Notes: generated from the letters alone by a model not told the origin. A DNA stretch of 64,000 bases from Siderastrea radians (GCA_964017195.1 OZ024898.1:18323304-18387303), one strand, 5' to 3'. Positions 46,201-56,470 are shown, numbered from the stretch's first letter. Made by a program: numbers and translations.

Positions 46201-49200
46201 GCCCTTGCTTGAATGTCACCTTACTTACCTTACCTTATCTTATTTCAAAACTTTGGATTTATCAGCTGAGTTAATAAGGTAAATTGGCAACCGTAAAGAG
46301 GTTGGAAGCTGACGTTTCGAGCGTTAGCCCTTCTACCCACCTTACCTTACTTTACATCATATTACCTTACCTTTCCTCAGTTTATACCTTACCTTACCTA
46401 ACCTTACCTTATAAATTACCTTACCTTACGTAAAACGTTTCTAAAACTTCCTTTTAGGCTTGTCAGACCAGTTTGACAAGTACTCCTGGAAAACGATCGA
46501 TGACTTAGGCGTGTCGTATGACTATCAGTCAATTATGCATTACGATAGAAAAGCTTTTACGAGGAACGGCAACCCAACTATTGTAGCAATTGGGAACGAG
46601 AATATGGAATTCAAGACGCCAAATCGTATGCTGAGTACAAGAGATGCGTTGGAAATAAATGCTTTATACGACTGTAAAAGTATGTAACTATTTATATTAA
46701 ATTAAACTGGTGGTGCCAGACCAGCGAAATGTTGTTAGAAAATGCAGTGCAAGTAGCTTTTTCTTTCCATAGTTGTGAAAATAATTTTCTTTTTAACAAT
46801 CATTGGAAAATGATTCAGGAAAAAAAAAAACAAAACAAAAAAAAAACAATTCAGGGAATATTTCAAAAAGAAAAGGAGAAAGATAAAACAAGTCAGAACA
46901 TTTTATGAGCACCCTTACAAAAATACGTTTATCAAAATTTTCAAGACATTTTAGTCCTAATAACAATTTAGCATTTCTTAATTACTTTTTTTAGTGTTTG
47001 GCGTTAGGTTTTGAATACCCGCAACTAACTCAGCTTTATTTCAACAAAAAAGAATTAAAAAATTCTTGTATTTATTACCCAAGAACAGTAGCAGTTAAAC
47101 TGCACATAGCGAGCTTATTTTACGCTACGGTTCGTGCATAACACGTTTGTAACTTACTTGAAAGTCTTGCCTCTGCTTTATTGCCAGGGGATGCTTCTAG
47201 GTTTTTATGGAGAGATGAGCCATAGGCCGACTGCCAAGAAAAAAAGAGACTAGTTAAAACAGACCGTTTATGTAATTTTCTGCTTGTTTTTCTTTTTTCT
47301 GTCAGCTTCATCGTATGGTTGGGCTTCATGGTCAGGGTGGACACCATGTGACGATAATTGCTACCGCACCCGTCAAAGGTACTGCTACAATTCTGGAAAC
47401 AAGAGGTCTTGTGGAGGAAACGTAAATGCTTACGGAATAGAAACGCAGAAGCAAAAGTGCCCTTCTTCCATATGCCCGGGTAAAAGTTTTTCTCTTGGCG
47501 ATGCCCTCCTGCGTTTCAGGCGGGTCTACTAACATAGAGCAAACACCACTGAACCGTTGCCAACAACTACCTGCACCTTACAAACGACTTATTGACGACA
47601 ACAACAGTACAAACAAACAATAGACAAACCCAATTTTTTTTACTAACAATAGACCAACGGTCATTTGACTAACAAAAGGAGGATCGAAACGCACCAATCA
47701 CGTTTTACAGTCTTCGCAGCTAATGACATCACGGCTTAACTGACAGACAACCAATAACATCGCGAGTTCGTCGACCAACCAGGAAAACGAACAGAGAATT
47801 ACAACATCTACTGACGATTCACCATTCACTTGACTATGATGATGACTTACCTCTCAGGTTATTATTTATGAGCATTTTAGTTTTTTGTATTAGATAATTA
47901 GGAACACTGCTTATTTGAAAACCAAACTATTGAAATAATTGCCACCACAAACAGTCCTTTCTAGGACTGCACTCACCCAGACAATCATACTTTACCGGCT
48001 TATGATATGACTTCGGGTTCAAACCATTTACAGAGTTGTGAAATAAATTTTATTTTAACAGCCCCGATTGATGGACACTGGGGTCGCTGGTCAGAATGGC
48101 GTCCATGTAGTAAAACGTGCAATGATGGCGTCAGAACAAGAATCCGGGAGTGTGACAACCCAGCGCCTGGTCATGGCGGAAAAACCTGTCCAGGAAGTGC
48201 AAAAGACCAGGAAATGTGCATCTTGAAGAGGTGTCGTCTAGGTGGGTTGAAATTGCACAACTATCCAGACAGGAATAAAATGTCAATTTGTCAATATCAA
48301 CGTTGTGGCCTGTAGATTTCGTTGCAATTACCTGTACACGGCGAATTTTCAGTCGGAGCGAAATGATTGTCGTAACTGAAATTTATCCCATTTTTTTACA
48401 GACAATGACGATGCTGACTTTGAAAACGGCCGCCTTGGAATGTGGACTAATTCTAGAGCCGACAACCTGAACTGGCAATTTAATCAAGGTTATACACAAA
48501 CCGTGGACACAGGACCCAGCAAAGATCACACTAGCGGCCTGGGTAAATATGACCCTACTTAGTCATGTCGACATTATGGCAGCTCTAGGGAAGGAAATAT
48601 AATTACAAAGATCAAATAATGAAATGCTTTCCTTTGAGAAGATGTTGAAGTTTTAAGCAATCAATAAATAAGAAATCTTTTGCACTTGATTACCATAAAC
48701 GCGGGGCCCAGTAGAGATTACACTGACAGGCTAAGTAAATATTGTCCTGGTGGCACCAGGGATTGGATGTGAACAACACAAAGACGAATAGGTGAGATGC
48801 ATGGAATGCCTTCCTTGGAAACGTTGTCAAATGATACATTAGTAACATACTCTCATTGACATAATCTCACTAGTATAAATTGAACGTGCCATTAGCTTAC
48901 TCCCAGGAACTCCAAATGATACATGCAAACGTTCTTGTTGCAGGATATTACCTCTATATGGAATCATCATATACGAGAGGTGGTGAAAAAGCAGACTTGG
49001 TGAGCCCCTGGACTCCAGCGAAAGGTGGAGGGCAGTGTCTTAAATTTTACTACACCATGTACGGTAAAACAACGGGGAGCCTGGCTGTTAAGCTGGAATT
49101 ATCAAACGGCAACAACTGGTTTATTTTCTACAAAAAAGGGAACCAAGGCAAAGAGTGGAAGAAAGGGATTGGAAACATTGATGTTCCACTCGGCGTGTCC

Positions 49201-52200
49201 TACAGGGTAACTTTTAACCAGATATACCACTTTTATTCCGAAAGCAGCGACTCTCTGAAAGTAAGCTTCCCTCGGCCTAAACAATAGACTGGTTTTGTTT
49301 CTTAAGCAAACAGCTTAGACAGACTAAGGTCTGTGCGAGTTGTCAGTGAAAAAAAAAACTACAGGAAAAAAATAAACGGTTTTTAGGAAACATTGATCAA
49401 AGTCCTTTTGCCCTGTGTATATCTGTATAATGGTGGATCTTCTTATGTACCCACTTCGAAGAAGCAAGCTGTCAAAGTTAAAAAACAAAATAGAACAAGC
49501 TCTTTAAAGACTATCCTTTCTTTGGAGCCATGCGGTATATTACTTATGTTGCACATAAATGAAAAAGAAATTTTGTGCTTACCAACGCCATGGAACTCAA
49601 AGAATGTGATTTGCGACTATTGGTGCAATATTCAGACAAAAAGAAAACAAAAAAAAAACAACAACAACAAAAACATCCAGATAAGTGCAAATGGTGACTA
49701 TTCTGTCTACCCTCAAGAGGGAACCATTATTTTTATGAGTATGTCTAAGTTTTTGCCTTATTTCTTACTACACTATCAGCTCATGCCGCGGATGGCAAAC
49801 TCAAGTTTCGTGTAAATAAACGAAGCAGTGGACCCCAAAATTGCCATATCCAATGTTGCAATGAATTTATAAAGTCTGGTTTTCACTAGCGACGGAGTCG
49901 TAATCGGAGTTGTAAGAGCGTTTGCGATTTAGTGAAAATCAGGCAACGGAGCCGTAAGCGGAGTTCGTAAGGGCGACGGAACTGGAGCCACAAGAATCAG
50001 AACGTTTCCATTTTCTTCTGGTTGCGCTTCTGACTCCGTCGCTTAGGATCTAGTGAAAACGAGATTGTCGGAGTCGTAAGCAGAAGCGGAAGAATGAACC
50101 AATCACAGGGCTCGTCCGCAGGCCCTCCGGGTACAGAATTCTGCTTACGACTCCGACAATTTGGTTTTCACTAGATCATAAGCGACGGAATCGCAAGCAC
50201 AATCGGAAAACTCTGCTTACCACTCCGTTGTTTGATTTCTACTAGATCGTAAAGCTCTGCGTTTCTGGTTATGAATTCGACTCCGACTCCGTCGCTATTG
50301 AAAACCAGCCTTAAAAGAGTTCGTTTTCCTCCGTGAAGGAGGGATCACAAAACCAGTTCCATTGTTTGCACTATTCTTTTACAGCTTACCATAGAAGGAA
50401 AAGTAGGACAAACTGGTTACTCAGATATCGCTATTGATGATGTGTATATTGATCCAGGATTGTGCCGTAAGTGATCTATTTTAGTCACCAGTATCAACGT
50501 TTCATCTTATAGGATTTTGCATAGTTCATAGTTCATCCATGTCTCCTAGTTTAATCTTACTTCATCCCATTCTTGGATGATTCTTTTTCTTGCCCGGAAA
50601 TGAACTAGTTAAACAAACATGGAAACCCCTTTTCGTTGATTTAAGGCAAGCTTTCCTCATTAAAGGGGATGGACAAACTGGTCAGTCAGAGGAATTTTTT
50701 TTGCCACTCGGCACCAAGAGGATGAGTGAGTGAGTGAGTGACAAACCAGTCAATAAACCACCAACACGTACGGACCTCTCGAGATCTCCGTCCTTAAAGT
50801 TTGAATTCTCTCTTTTTTTTGTGACCAAATAAACACCTACCTCTCAATGTAACCTTACCTCTCAGTGTAACTAAAGGTTCCTCTTCTGGTTAATCCTGTT
50901 TTTTGTGGCCTTTTCGCAGTTTCCGGTCCATGTCATGCTGCAGGGCGAGCAAAGCAAAACAGAAATTACGCTGTTAAAATGGAGGGAAAGGCTTATTCAA
51001 ACGTCCTGTAAATATTCGATATGTGTTAAGATTTGCCTGGCGATTCAGAGAAGTATTTTGGTTTTTTCCGAGATTGTGAATACTGTAAAATTGCTTTGTC
51101 GGAAAGAAACGAATTTCGGAATGGAAATTCTGAACAAATATCAAGTTCGAACAAGTCTTTCCGTCGAAATCCTTTGAAAATGTCGAGCTGCCGGGCATGT
51201 AGTCTCGAAAGATCCGGTATCCGGCCACTAAAAAGATCTCTCCGATTGATGCCAATATGTGAAATTTAAAAAACACAATAGAGATGCTTTGTTTTAAAGG
51301 TTTCCACACATTGTCACACATATTGAAAACTTTTCTTGTCGTGTAAAAAGTTATCGCATTTTGAATCTTTTATCAATTTAATAAAAAAAAAACCGTAGTA
51401 GCGTAAATTCAGCGTTATTACTAGTTACTGAAAAAGAGAAAACTGTTTAAAGACATCCGACTCGCTTGCCTTTTCGAAAAAAGAAAACAAGCGGCGCCGT
51501 TTTAGAACGTTGATTATAGTTGACATTAAAAGAGTGAGAGGTTTACCGTTTTATAATGTGGGTATTATGTTTGAAAGAAAAAACTATATATAGATAGGGG
51601 GTTCAGTATACTCGGCTGTGAGAGGCGAACTATGAGCCTCCGCAAGCGAGCCTTAGGATCCATGGGGAGTTGAACTGAGGATAATTACAAGATTATAGGC
51701 GAAATGAAGAGTAATGTTTGATTGTGTAGTCGGTGTGGTATTACCACCATTTTCACTACTACGCGACTTTTCTTTTCAAAACACCTCTGAACACTTTGCA
51801 ATACACTTCCGTCAATCATACCTTATATGGGAAGTGTGTGATGTTACCGCAATTGAATTGAGCGAAGGAATAAGGATGGCGCCAAATTATCCCGTAAATT
51901 TGCGCTGGCGAGTCATATATTGACTAGTAAGAAGCTTTAGAGTCGTTGATGTTGCAAGAATACTTCACGTTTGGCAGATATATTTGTAAAGAAATTTCGA
52001 CATTTCTTCAGAATTACTGAAATACCCGCTCGGTGGATTATCCTATGCGGCCGATGGTAAGCGTGCGTTTAATCTCGTGAATAAGTTAAACCGAAGTGTG
52101 AAGTAATAATTCTAGCTTTTCTGGCCTAAAAATAGCAAACGACATGTTATTCACCACGAGCATAAATCTGGCAGTATCCCGAAGTGTACGAGGACGAAAT

Positions 52201-55200
52201 TCAGGTGTGGATAGAGTATGCAACGGGAAAACGAATCATGATCGGCGTGCGATCAACCGATTCGTGAAGAAAATGGTTTTGACAAGAAGAAAGGAACGTA
52301 TGACTTGTTGCATTTTTTTGGAAGGAACACTGCTTATTCTAATCACCTATCACCTCCGGAATGAATTGAAAAAACAAAAAAAATGTATAAGTTTATAATG
52401 CGCTTGTAACGTTTGTTGTTCTACGTTTCAAGAATGTAAACATATGACGCTGTGACATGTAGGGAAATAATATTGTTATTTCTACAAGCGGGAACGGGGA
52501 ATCGAGGAAAATATTTAAGCTTACTTTCAAGTTTACAGTTGCCAAAGAACATGATGAGGGAAACAGGACGATGTATTGTCATACGATCGCTGAATTTCAC
52601 CGAGAACAGTTGCTATTTATAGATGAGTCTGAGAAGTTCTGATTCATCCATAAATAGCAACTGTTCTGGGTGAAATTTAGCGATGACCAACGACGATACA
52701 TCGCCCTGTTTCGCTTATCACGTTCTTTGGTAATCACAGTGAACTATAACGAAGAAGTAAACATGAAACTGTACTTAAATATTTTCCTTGATATTTTCCC
52801 GTTCCCGCTTTTATAAATAACGATTTTTCAAATTAGCAGAATTTGAAATCAGTAGAATTAGCAGCGTTTCTTGCAAAAACAATCCAACAAGTCATCCGTA
52901 CGTTTCTTCAGCTTTCTTCTTGTCAAACCCATTTTCTTCACGAATCGGTTGATCGCACGTCAATCATGATTCGTTTTCCCGTTGCATACTCTATCCACTC
53001 CTGCCACTCCTGCCAAACGTGAAGTATTCTTGCAACAGCAACGACTCTAAAGCCTCTTACTAGTCAATATAACACTAGCCAGCGCAAATTTACGGGATAA
53101 TTTGGTGCCATCTTTATTCCTTCGAGCTCAATTCAATTGCGGTAACATCACACACTTCCCATATAAGGTATGATTGACGGAAGCGTATTGCAAAGTGCTC
53201 AGAAGTGTTTTGAAAAGAAAAGTCGCGTAGTAGTGAAAATGGTGGTAATAATCCATCAGGAAAACGTTGATAATTAGTATTCGCACTGGTTGCATGTGAA
53301 TCAGTGGCGAGCGAAGAGCCTACGCCAACGAACCTCGTGACACAATCCACGGAGGTTGAACTAAGGGACCAGAATACAAGAAATATCACGGGAAACATTT
53401 GAGTTAGGCCGTATAAATTTTATCCGTTGGTTAGTTTCTTACATTCAGAGAAAGAAAACTTTAATCCGTGCAGAATGTGTTCAATGTTAATCAGGTTGTG
53501 AAGATAACTTTCCATCTACCGCTGGCAGCCAGAGAATTCTAGGCGGGTTATATCAGAACGTTTGAGTGGGATGTGTATTTCATGTAGTTGGTGACGGAAA
53601 ACACTAATCCTTGAAGAAAGTGGTTCATGTGTTGTAAGTTCTCTGCAAACATTTAATTGTCTATCAGGTTGTCAAGATGACTTTTACACCTGCCACATTT
53701 GGGCCGCTAAAGGCGAATGCGCTGTTAATAAAGAGTGGATGAAAGAGAACTGCAAAAGAAGCTGTAAGATTTGCCGAGGTAAGCTAAGGAACAGATCTTC
53801 AGGTTGTTAATCTTCGAGGTCAAAAATCAAAAGAAAAAGCACGTATTTGACGAAGGGAATTTTGAGTTTTAAAGTGTTTTCTGGTCAAAGAAACACTAAA
53901 ACTCTAAAAAGACAATAAAAAATTTCAGTTTAAATCAGCCAAAATCTGCCAAGTGACACGAGACAACCGCCTTATTCGTTAAACTTGATGAGGTAAAAGA
54001 TTGTTGGATACTACTCGTTCTTCTTCTAATCCACTCCAAAAATACTGTATAGTGAAAATTCAGTGCCACGCTCAAATTTTTTACTTTTTCGTTTTTATTG
54101 TCGTAGGACCAACTCCTCAAATCTGCGAAGATAGCGACCCCATACAGTGCCCGCAGTGGGCTGAAAAAGGCGAGTGTCAGAAGAACCCCCTCTGGATGAA
54201 ACCAAACTGCAAGAAAAGCTGCAAATCTTGCGGTAAGAATCTTAAGCATTTATATCGACTGTAGTATAGCAATATATAATAGAAAATAGCTTGGGTGCCA
54301 TATGACCTCATATCGTACGGGACACACATTGGCCACGCCTGGCTATCAGTTCACCTACCGCGGGATTAGGAAGAGGCGTGTCTCTTTATTTTGCCATCTG
54401 CTACACGCGACTTCCCTACTTTTAGGATATTTTACAATCAGACATTGAGGCCGAGTTTTTTTATGGGGTACTCGACTACTACACTGCTTTTAAAAGAACG
54501 CTGATGAGTAGTCTAATTGTTTTAACATAAACTTCAATTACATATACTGCAATTAGAAGTTCTTTTTCATTCCATAACATATTGAAGCCGCATTCCTCCT
54601 CCACGCTTTTATGAGAACCTTTAAACATTCGATATAATTCTCCCTTTGTTCGTAAACCTTACTTTTTGCCAACAAGTGATAATAATAACTTTATTAGCTT
54701 GTCATAAAAAATTGTAGCCGAAAGTAGTTCTCGTAACTTGTGATAGTGAGCACAGTTTACATGTTTGTTCTTGAAGACTGCAAAAACGTAGGGAAAATAA
54801 TGTTTTGAAGTTTCAACTGGCCAGTACAAGCAGTTTAGCACTATAACACTACCTATAACACTATCTACAGATTCACTATCTATACCAGAGCAGACAGTTA
54901 GGAGCATAGCCGATGGGATTGTAATAGAACGCTTGTAAGAGCTAAGAGCTGATAGCCTATAAGAAGATAACCAATCAGAGCTCTTGCCTGCTCTTATCCC
55001 GGAGCTTTCTAAATACAGTGTAATAACAGGTGATATTCCCCATGATTATTGCTAAAGGAAAAACAAAGATAAACTGCGGTCGCCAAATCCTTCCCGAACA
55101 CACTGAGCAAATTCAGTAAGAGGGTTCCTCGTATATGCCCGGGTAGCAGAGGTTTCGCTTGCATGCTTTTGTGAACCAGTTGTCAGCTGAAGGCTTACGG

Positions 55201-55489
55201 TTCTAAGAAAATATGAGACGCTACGTTTGCGCCGTAATTGCACTCGCGTTAAACGCCTCTGGTACCATTGGTACATGGTATAGCAAAGGAATTGCCCTTG
55301 GAAATTGTCTTTTAAACTTAAACTAGTAATTTTGCATCTGTTCAATAAGGATTTGTTTTTGCAGATGGTGTACCATCCCTCTGTCGAGATTCTGACGATA
55401 GCTGTCCCACTTGGGCGAAAACGGGCGAATGCGCTAAAAATCCAGGCTGGATGCTACAAAACTGCAAGTTGAGCTGCAAGCAGTGCTAA
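28169..55489 (+). CDS. Secreted astacin metalloprotease, astacin-TSP1x2-MAM-ShKx3
   Basis: Zinc endopeptidase of the astacin (M12A) family. Sixteen exons with GT/AG sites join in frame to about 719 codons: 28169-28262, 30319-30375, 36180-36305, 37102-37254, 40216-40336, 40975-41087, 42089-42160, 46458-46679, 47306-47479, 48062-48241, 48402-48542, 48944-49206, 50385-50466, 53668-53778, 54107-54232, 55365-55489. Domains: signal peptide 1-22, propeptide to about 126 with the YQGD switch motif, catalytic domain about 127-319 with [13 protein letters not shown] (zinc ligands His215, His219, His225; Glu216 catalytic) and Met-turn SIMHY (270-274), TSP1 at 323-378 and 379-437, MAM 438-600, ShK at 601-636, 641-678 and 683-719. 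Nothing essential is missing. Cnidarian relatives include nematocyst-expressed astacins; venom, mucus and matrix roles remain possible. Transposons swell several introns. Confidence 0.93.
29384..29931. mobile_element. Possible pogo/Tigger-type MITE in intron 1
   Basis: The right edge, read inward, is CAGTGAAACCCTGTTATAACG, close to pogo-type tips. The left edge CAGTCCACACGGACCCCGG is followed by repeated CCCGATATAACG motifs. No TA duplication is clear on the left and no transposase is present. Confidence 0.45.
29825..29875 (+). repeat. Dispersed 50-bp repeat (second copy at 46278)
   Basis: GGTAAATTGGCCACCGTAAA then GCTGTCATTTCGAGCGTTAG matches 46278-46328 with a few changes. The TTTCGAGCGTTAGCCC motif resembles terminal-repeat debris of Penelope-like elements. 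Confidence 0.6.
31361..31404 (+). repeat. Split direct repeat A1
   Basis: CAGTTCTCCTCGCACGCCTT and 24 further bases, identical to A2 at 35591-35634. Confidence 0.9.
31433..32330 (+). pseudogene. Ngaro/DIRS gag-like ORF, one frameshift
   Basis: Starts [14 protein letters not shown]. The N-terminal helical block ([20 protein letters not shown]) is SAM-like. The capsid-like part has [20 protein letters not shown]. Near 32085 the frame changes, after which a cysteine-rich tail appears in another frame ([19 protein letters not shown]), typical of DIRS-group gag. Length about 300 residues in total. Confidence 0.75.
32380..33966 (+). pseudogene. Ngaro/DIRS reverse transcriptase-RNase H, frameshifted
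   Basis: The RT is open from about 32380 to 33410: [53 protein letters not shown] and [10 protein letters not shown] frameshift near 33415 moves the start of the RNase H ([16 protein letters not shown]) to another frame, and a second near 33670 returns it ([40 protein letters not shown]). Catalytic residues are present in both domains, so the breaks are recent. Confidence 0.88.
34013..35023 (+). pseudogene. Ngaro/DIRS tyrosine recombinase, frameshifted
   Basis: Open from 34013 to about 34550 ([32 protein letters not shown] with the first Arg), then a frame change, then 34550-35023 with [18 protein letters not shown] (His-x-x-Arg box), IQLQGDWAS and AYVEYLARP (likely nucleophile Tyr). This recombinase inserts the circular cDNA. 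It ends 377 bp before B1. Confidence 0.85.
35401..35484 (+). repeat. Split direct repeat B1
   Basis: TAATTATTACCTGTCAATAA and 64 further bases, identical to B2 at 35762-35845. Directly preceded by a TAGTATG microsatellite (35370-35400). Confidence 0.9.
35591..35634 (+). repeat. Split direct repeat A2
   Basis: Identical to A1 (31361-31404). Confidence 0.9.
35762..35845 (+). repeat. Split direct repeat B2, element end
   Basis: Identical to B1; marks the 3' end of the Ngaro-type element. Confidence 0.9.
38270..40150 (+). mobile_element. L1/Tx1-type LINE fragment in intron 4
   Basis: An endonuclease region starts with [18 protein letters not shown] and has FFLQEVHR (catalytic Glu). The usual GGDFN block is changed to GDHFNLVL. 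Then linker sequence, and near 39860-40060 the RT entry motif with GTDGLP and [13 protein letters not shown], then [10 protein letters not shown]. Several stops and frameshifts break it, and the catalytic RT core is absent, so it is truncated and dead. It is on the same strand as the host gene. Confidence 0.8.
38896..39054. mobile_element. 159-bp insertion in the L1, 12-bp flanking duplication
   Basis: AAGTTCAAGTCT occurs at 38884-38895 and 39055-39066. The insert has inverted ends: ATAAAAATTAGCGATAGAAA.. and ..GTCTATCGCTAATTTTAT, with GACGTTTCGACGAC inside. Short foldback or MITE; a long duplication like this is more usual for target-primed insertions, so the class is unclear. Confidence 0.7.
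40216..46679 (+). CDS. Astacin gene exons 5-8: catalytic domain
   Basis: Exon 5 encodes the N-terminal subdomain ([14 protein letters not shown]). Exon 6 holds [19 protein letters not shown] and exon 7 completes the zinc motif with [14 protein letters not shown]. Exon 8 carries [14 protein letters not shown] (Met-turn and Tyr) and ends at INALYDCK. Split of the zinc motif by the exon 6/7 boundary is in phase 1. The four cysteines expected for two disulphides are present. Confidence 0.92.
41821..41913 (+). repeat. GC-rich hairpin, arms about 42 nt
   Basis: CGCCTGGCCCTCTTAGCCGT.. pairs with ..CGGCTAAGAGGGACAGGC around an 8-nt loop (ATGGCCAA region, 41864-41871), with only about four mismatches. 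It stands out from AT-rich surroundings in intron 6. It could be a miRNA-like precursor or a very short foldback element; the sequence alone cannot decide. Confidence 0.75.
42381..43290 (+). repeat. GCGAAAATT satellite with insertion edge, intron 7
   Basis: The edge ATATGTCCAGGATTGAACTC (compare 9471) is followed by 900 bp of irregular repeats built from GAGAACTGCGAATTTTACG, AAAATTACGAGAATTACG and GGGACCCAACGAG. Unit spacing is uneven (about 100-240 bp). Open frames on both strands reflect the period, not genes. No far edge was found. Confidence 0.8.
44530..44954. mobile_element. TTAA-flanked MITE in intron 7
   Basis: TTAAGGACGTTAGCGC at 44530 and the inverted GCGCAAACGTCCTTAA ending at 44954. 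GGTGACCCC motifs inside resemble those of the TTAA elements A and B. Non-coding, about 420 bp. Confidence 0.8.
44990..45130. repeat. Single copy of the 155-bp dispersed repeat
   Basis: GACATGTTTGAATTAGAGGC..CAATTGTGGAAGTACTGG..CATTTCCAGACTGAAA..CAACTCCCAGCTTGTCGG matches the tandem units at 16138-16410. Confidence 0.75.
45930..46215. mobile_element. Hairpin MITE in intron 7
   Basis: The centre is a palindrome (ATTCTTGTTTTGAA..TTCAAAACAAGAAT, axis near 46067). The outer pair GGGCGTTGATTTGGAGTCTT and its inverse near 46180-46205 also match. A direct pair GCAAATGGGA near 45940 and 46103 complicates the structure. Confidence 0.65.
46214..46436. repeat. ACCTT-type pentanucleotide microsatellite, interrupted
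   Basis: Repeated CTTAC/ACCTT runs before exon 8, interrupted at 46262-46335 by the dispersed 50-bp repeat also seen at 29825. It ends 22 bp before the exon 8 acceptor. Confidence 0.8.
47306..48241 (+). CDS. Astacin gene exons 9-10: two TSP1 repeats
   Basis: One phase-1 exon per repeat. The first reads [14 protein letters not shown] with [12 protein letters not shown]; the second reads [20 protein letters not shown] and ends CILKRC. WxxW and CSxTC motifs are clear in the second; the first has a diverged CDDNC. Matrix or glycan binding is the usual role. Confidence 0.92.
48402..50466 (+). CDS. Astacin gene exons 11-13: MAM domain
   Basis: Exon 11 has [20 protein letters not shown], exon 12 [20 protein letters not shown] and [11 protein letters not shown], and exon 13 [18 protein letters not shown], the closing MAM signature. 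The exon 12 donor at 49207 gives phase 0 and joins exon 13 exactly at the expected strand. MAM domains mediate adhesion or dimerisation in astacin/meprin proteins. Confidence 0.9.
49870..50315. mobile_element. Foldback MITE with CGGAGTCG repeats, intron 12
   Basis: Ends AGTCTGGTTTTCACTAGCGA and, inverted, AGGCTGGTTTTCAATAGCGA. The interior repeats CGACGGAGTCGTAAGCGGA-like motifs in both orientations, so the element folds at several scales. Sits between the second and third MAM exons. Confidence 0.85.
51739..53250. mobile_element. 1.5-kb near-perfect palindrome (foldback), intron 13
   Basis: The tip TATTACCACCATTTTCACTA is at 51739 and inverted at 53250. Arms remain alignable to an axis near 52640 (GAACAGTTGCTATTTATAGATG / CATCCATAAATAGCAACTGTTC around a TCTGAGAAGTTCTGA loop). 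Both arms keep GCGCTGGCGAGTC-like and TGCAAGAATACTTCACG segments, with small indels. No transposase and no certain target duplication. Confidence 0.88.
53668..55489 (+). CDS. Astacin gene exons 14-16: three ShK domains and stop
   Basis: Three phase-1 exons, one six-cysteine ShK (SXC) domain each, with the shared core W(A)xxGEC..N..WM..NCK.SC..C. The last ends ..SCKQC and TAA at 55487-55489. Similar exon sizes (111, 126 and 125 nt) point to tandem exon duplication. ShK modules occur both in toxins blocking potassium channels and in many enzymes; here they are C-terminal appendages. Confidence 0.92.
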
Positions 55490-56124
55490 ACAAGGTAAAT
55501 AATGACACTTTGTTTTTCACTTTGGTTGCGAAATAGAGAGATTATAACAAAGTGCAACTTTAATGAAGCAAGGCTCTAAATCTTCTCGGAATAGGCGAGT
55601 GACCAAGAGCTGCTCTGTTTGGTTGGAGTGGTTAAACAGGTCTAGATAGTACTTAGCGACGTCATTCCAAAATCCTTTTTTTGTATTTGTCGGCATTCTG
55701 GTTTATTTAATAATCCTCGCAACTCTGCTATTCGACCTGGTTTAATTTCTCATCTGTTGAGGCTTCAAAAAAAAGAAATGAAACTGTATGTCTATTATAG
55801 ACTCAGCTGTTAAGATTTCATAGAAATGTTAGCTTTCATTTCAAATGTCCTTATCTGTAGAAGCAGGACTTTCATCAAGTAGCTTTCTATTCCTCCTTGT
55901 TTGTCTGTGCCATCTGCATCTTGCTATAAAAATGGAACCTCTCGTACGGTATTCAGTATTTTCGCTTCTGTTTTTCGTAAACCTCCAGGACAACAAGAGT
56001 ATTTCATTTTTCATATTCATGTAGTTAGATTCAATACAGTGTTGCAAATCGTTTATTGCTTTACCAAGTTCCTCTCCTTGCCGTTGCAGCCACATACTTT
56101 AAAACTGGCCTCTGATAACTAATT
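55490..56124 (+). other. 3' flank of the astacin gene
   Basis: No further exon seen after the stop codon. A GTAAAT follows ACAAG at 55493, so a 3' UTR intron is possible. I see no canonical AATAAA close to the stop. Confidence 0.4.
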
Positions 56125-56151
56125 TTATCATCCCCAAAACAGGTCTTACTG
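56125..56151. repeat. 27-bp target site duplication of the Penelope-like element (left)
   Basis: TTATCATCCCCAAAACAGGT plus CTTACTG, identical to 60601-60627. Confidence 0.88.
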
Positions 56152-56215
56152 ATTTTTTAATTGAACACTAGTGAGCAGCACGAAGCAACGCGAGTATCTT
56201 GTTAACTTGTTTTAT

Positions 56216-56262
56216 TTCTCCGACCGGTTTCGTCTGATCACACAGACTTCATCAGGGAGTAT
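56216..56262 (-). ncRNA. Minimal hammerhead ribozyme of the Penelope-like element
   Basis: Minus strand, written as DNA: ACTCC, CTGATGA, stem II GTCTG-TGTGAT-CAGAC, GAAA, CCGG, TC and then GGAG. Stem I pairs CTCC with GGAG. All core nucleotides are present and the cleavage site follows GTC (plus 56222-56224). Stem III is only CCGG with no loop, the minimal form known from Penelope-like elements, thought to act as a dimer. It would process the element transcript. Confidence 0.88.
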
Positions 56263-56470
56263 AACAAGGTAGAGCTAAGGAACTAACTTTATACCTAATG
56301 ATTAAGGTAAAATCACGTTCCTGTTAGGGTGTGAATAGCAAAAAACACCCACACAATATACGCGCAGGATATGACTAAAATCCTGCGTAACAAAATGTGC
56401 AATGTTTAATTTGGGCGCTCCCGGATTTAACGTTAAACCCGCGAGCCCCCAAAAAGTACTATTTATGCAT

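Noticed and set aside
49102..49287. Open frame continuing exon 12 to the stop at 49287
   Set aside because: It reads past the donor at 49207 into the intron; splicing to 50385 restores the MAM end signature in frame.
51714..53398. Protein-coding gene in the 51.7-53.4 kb frames ([20 protein letters not shown])
   Set aside because: The same peptide appears on both strands because the region is a palindrome; no family recognised.
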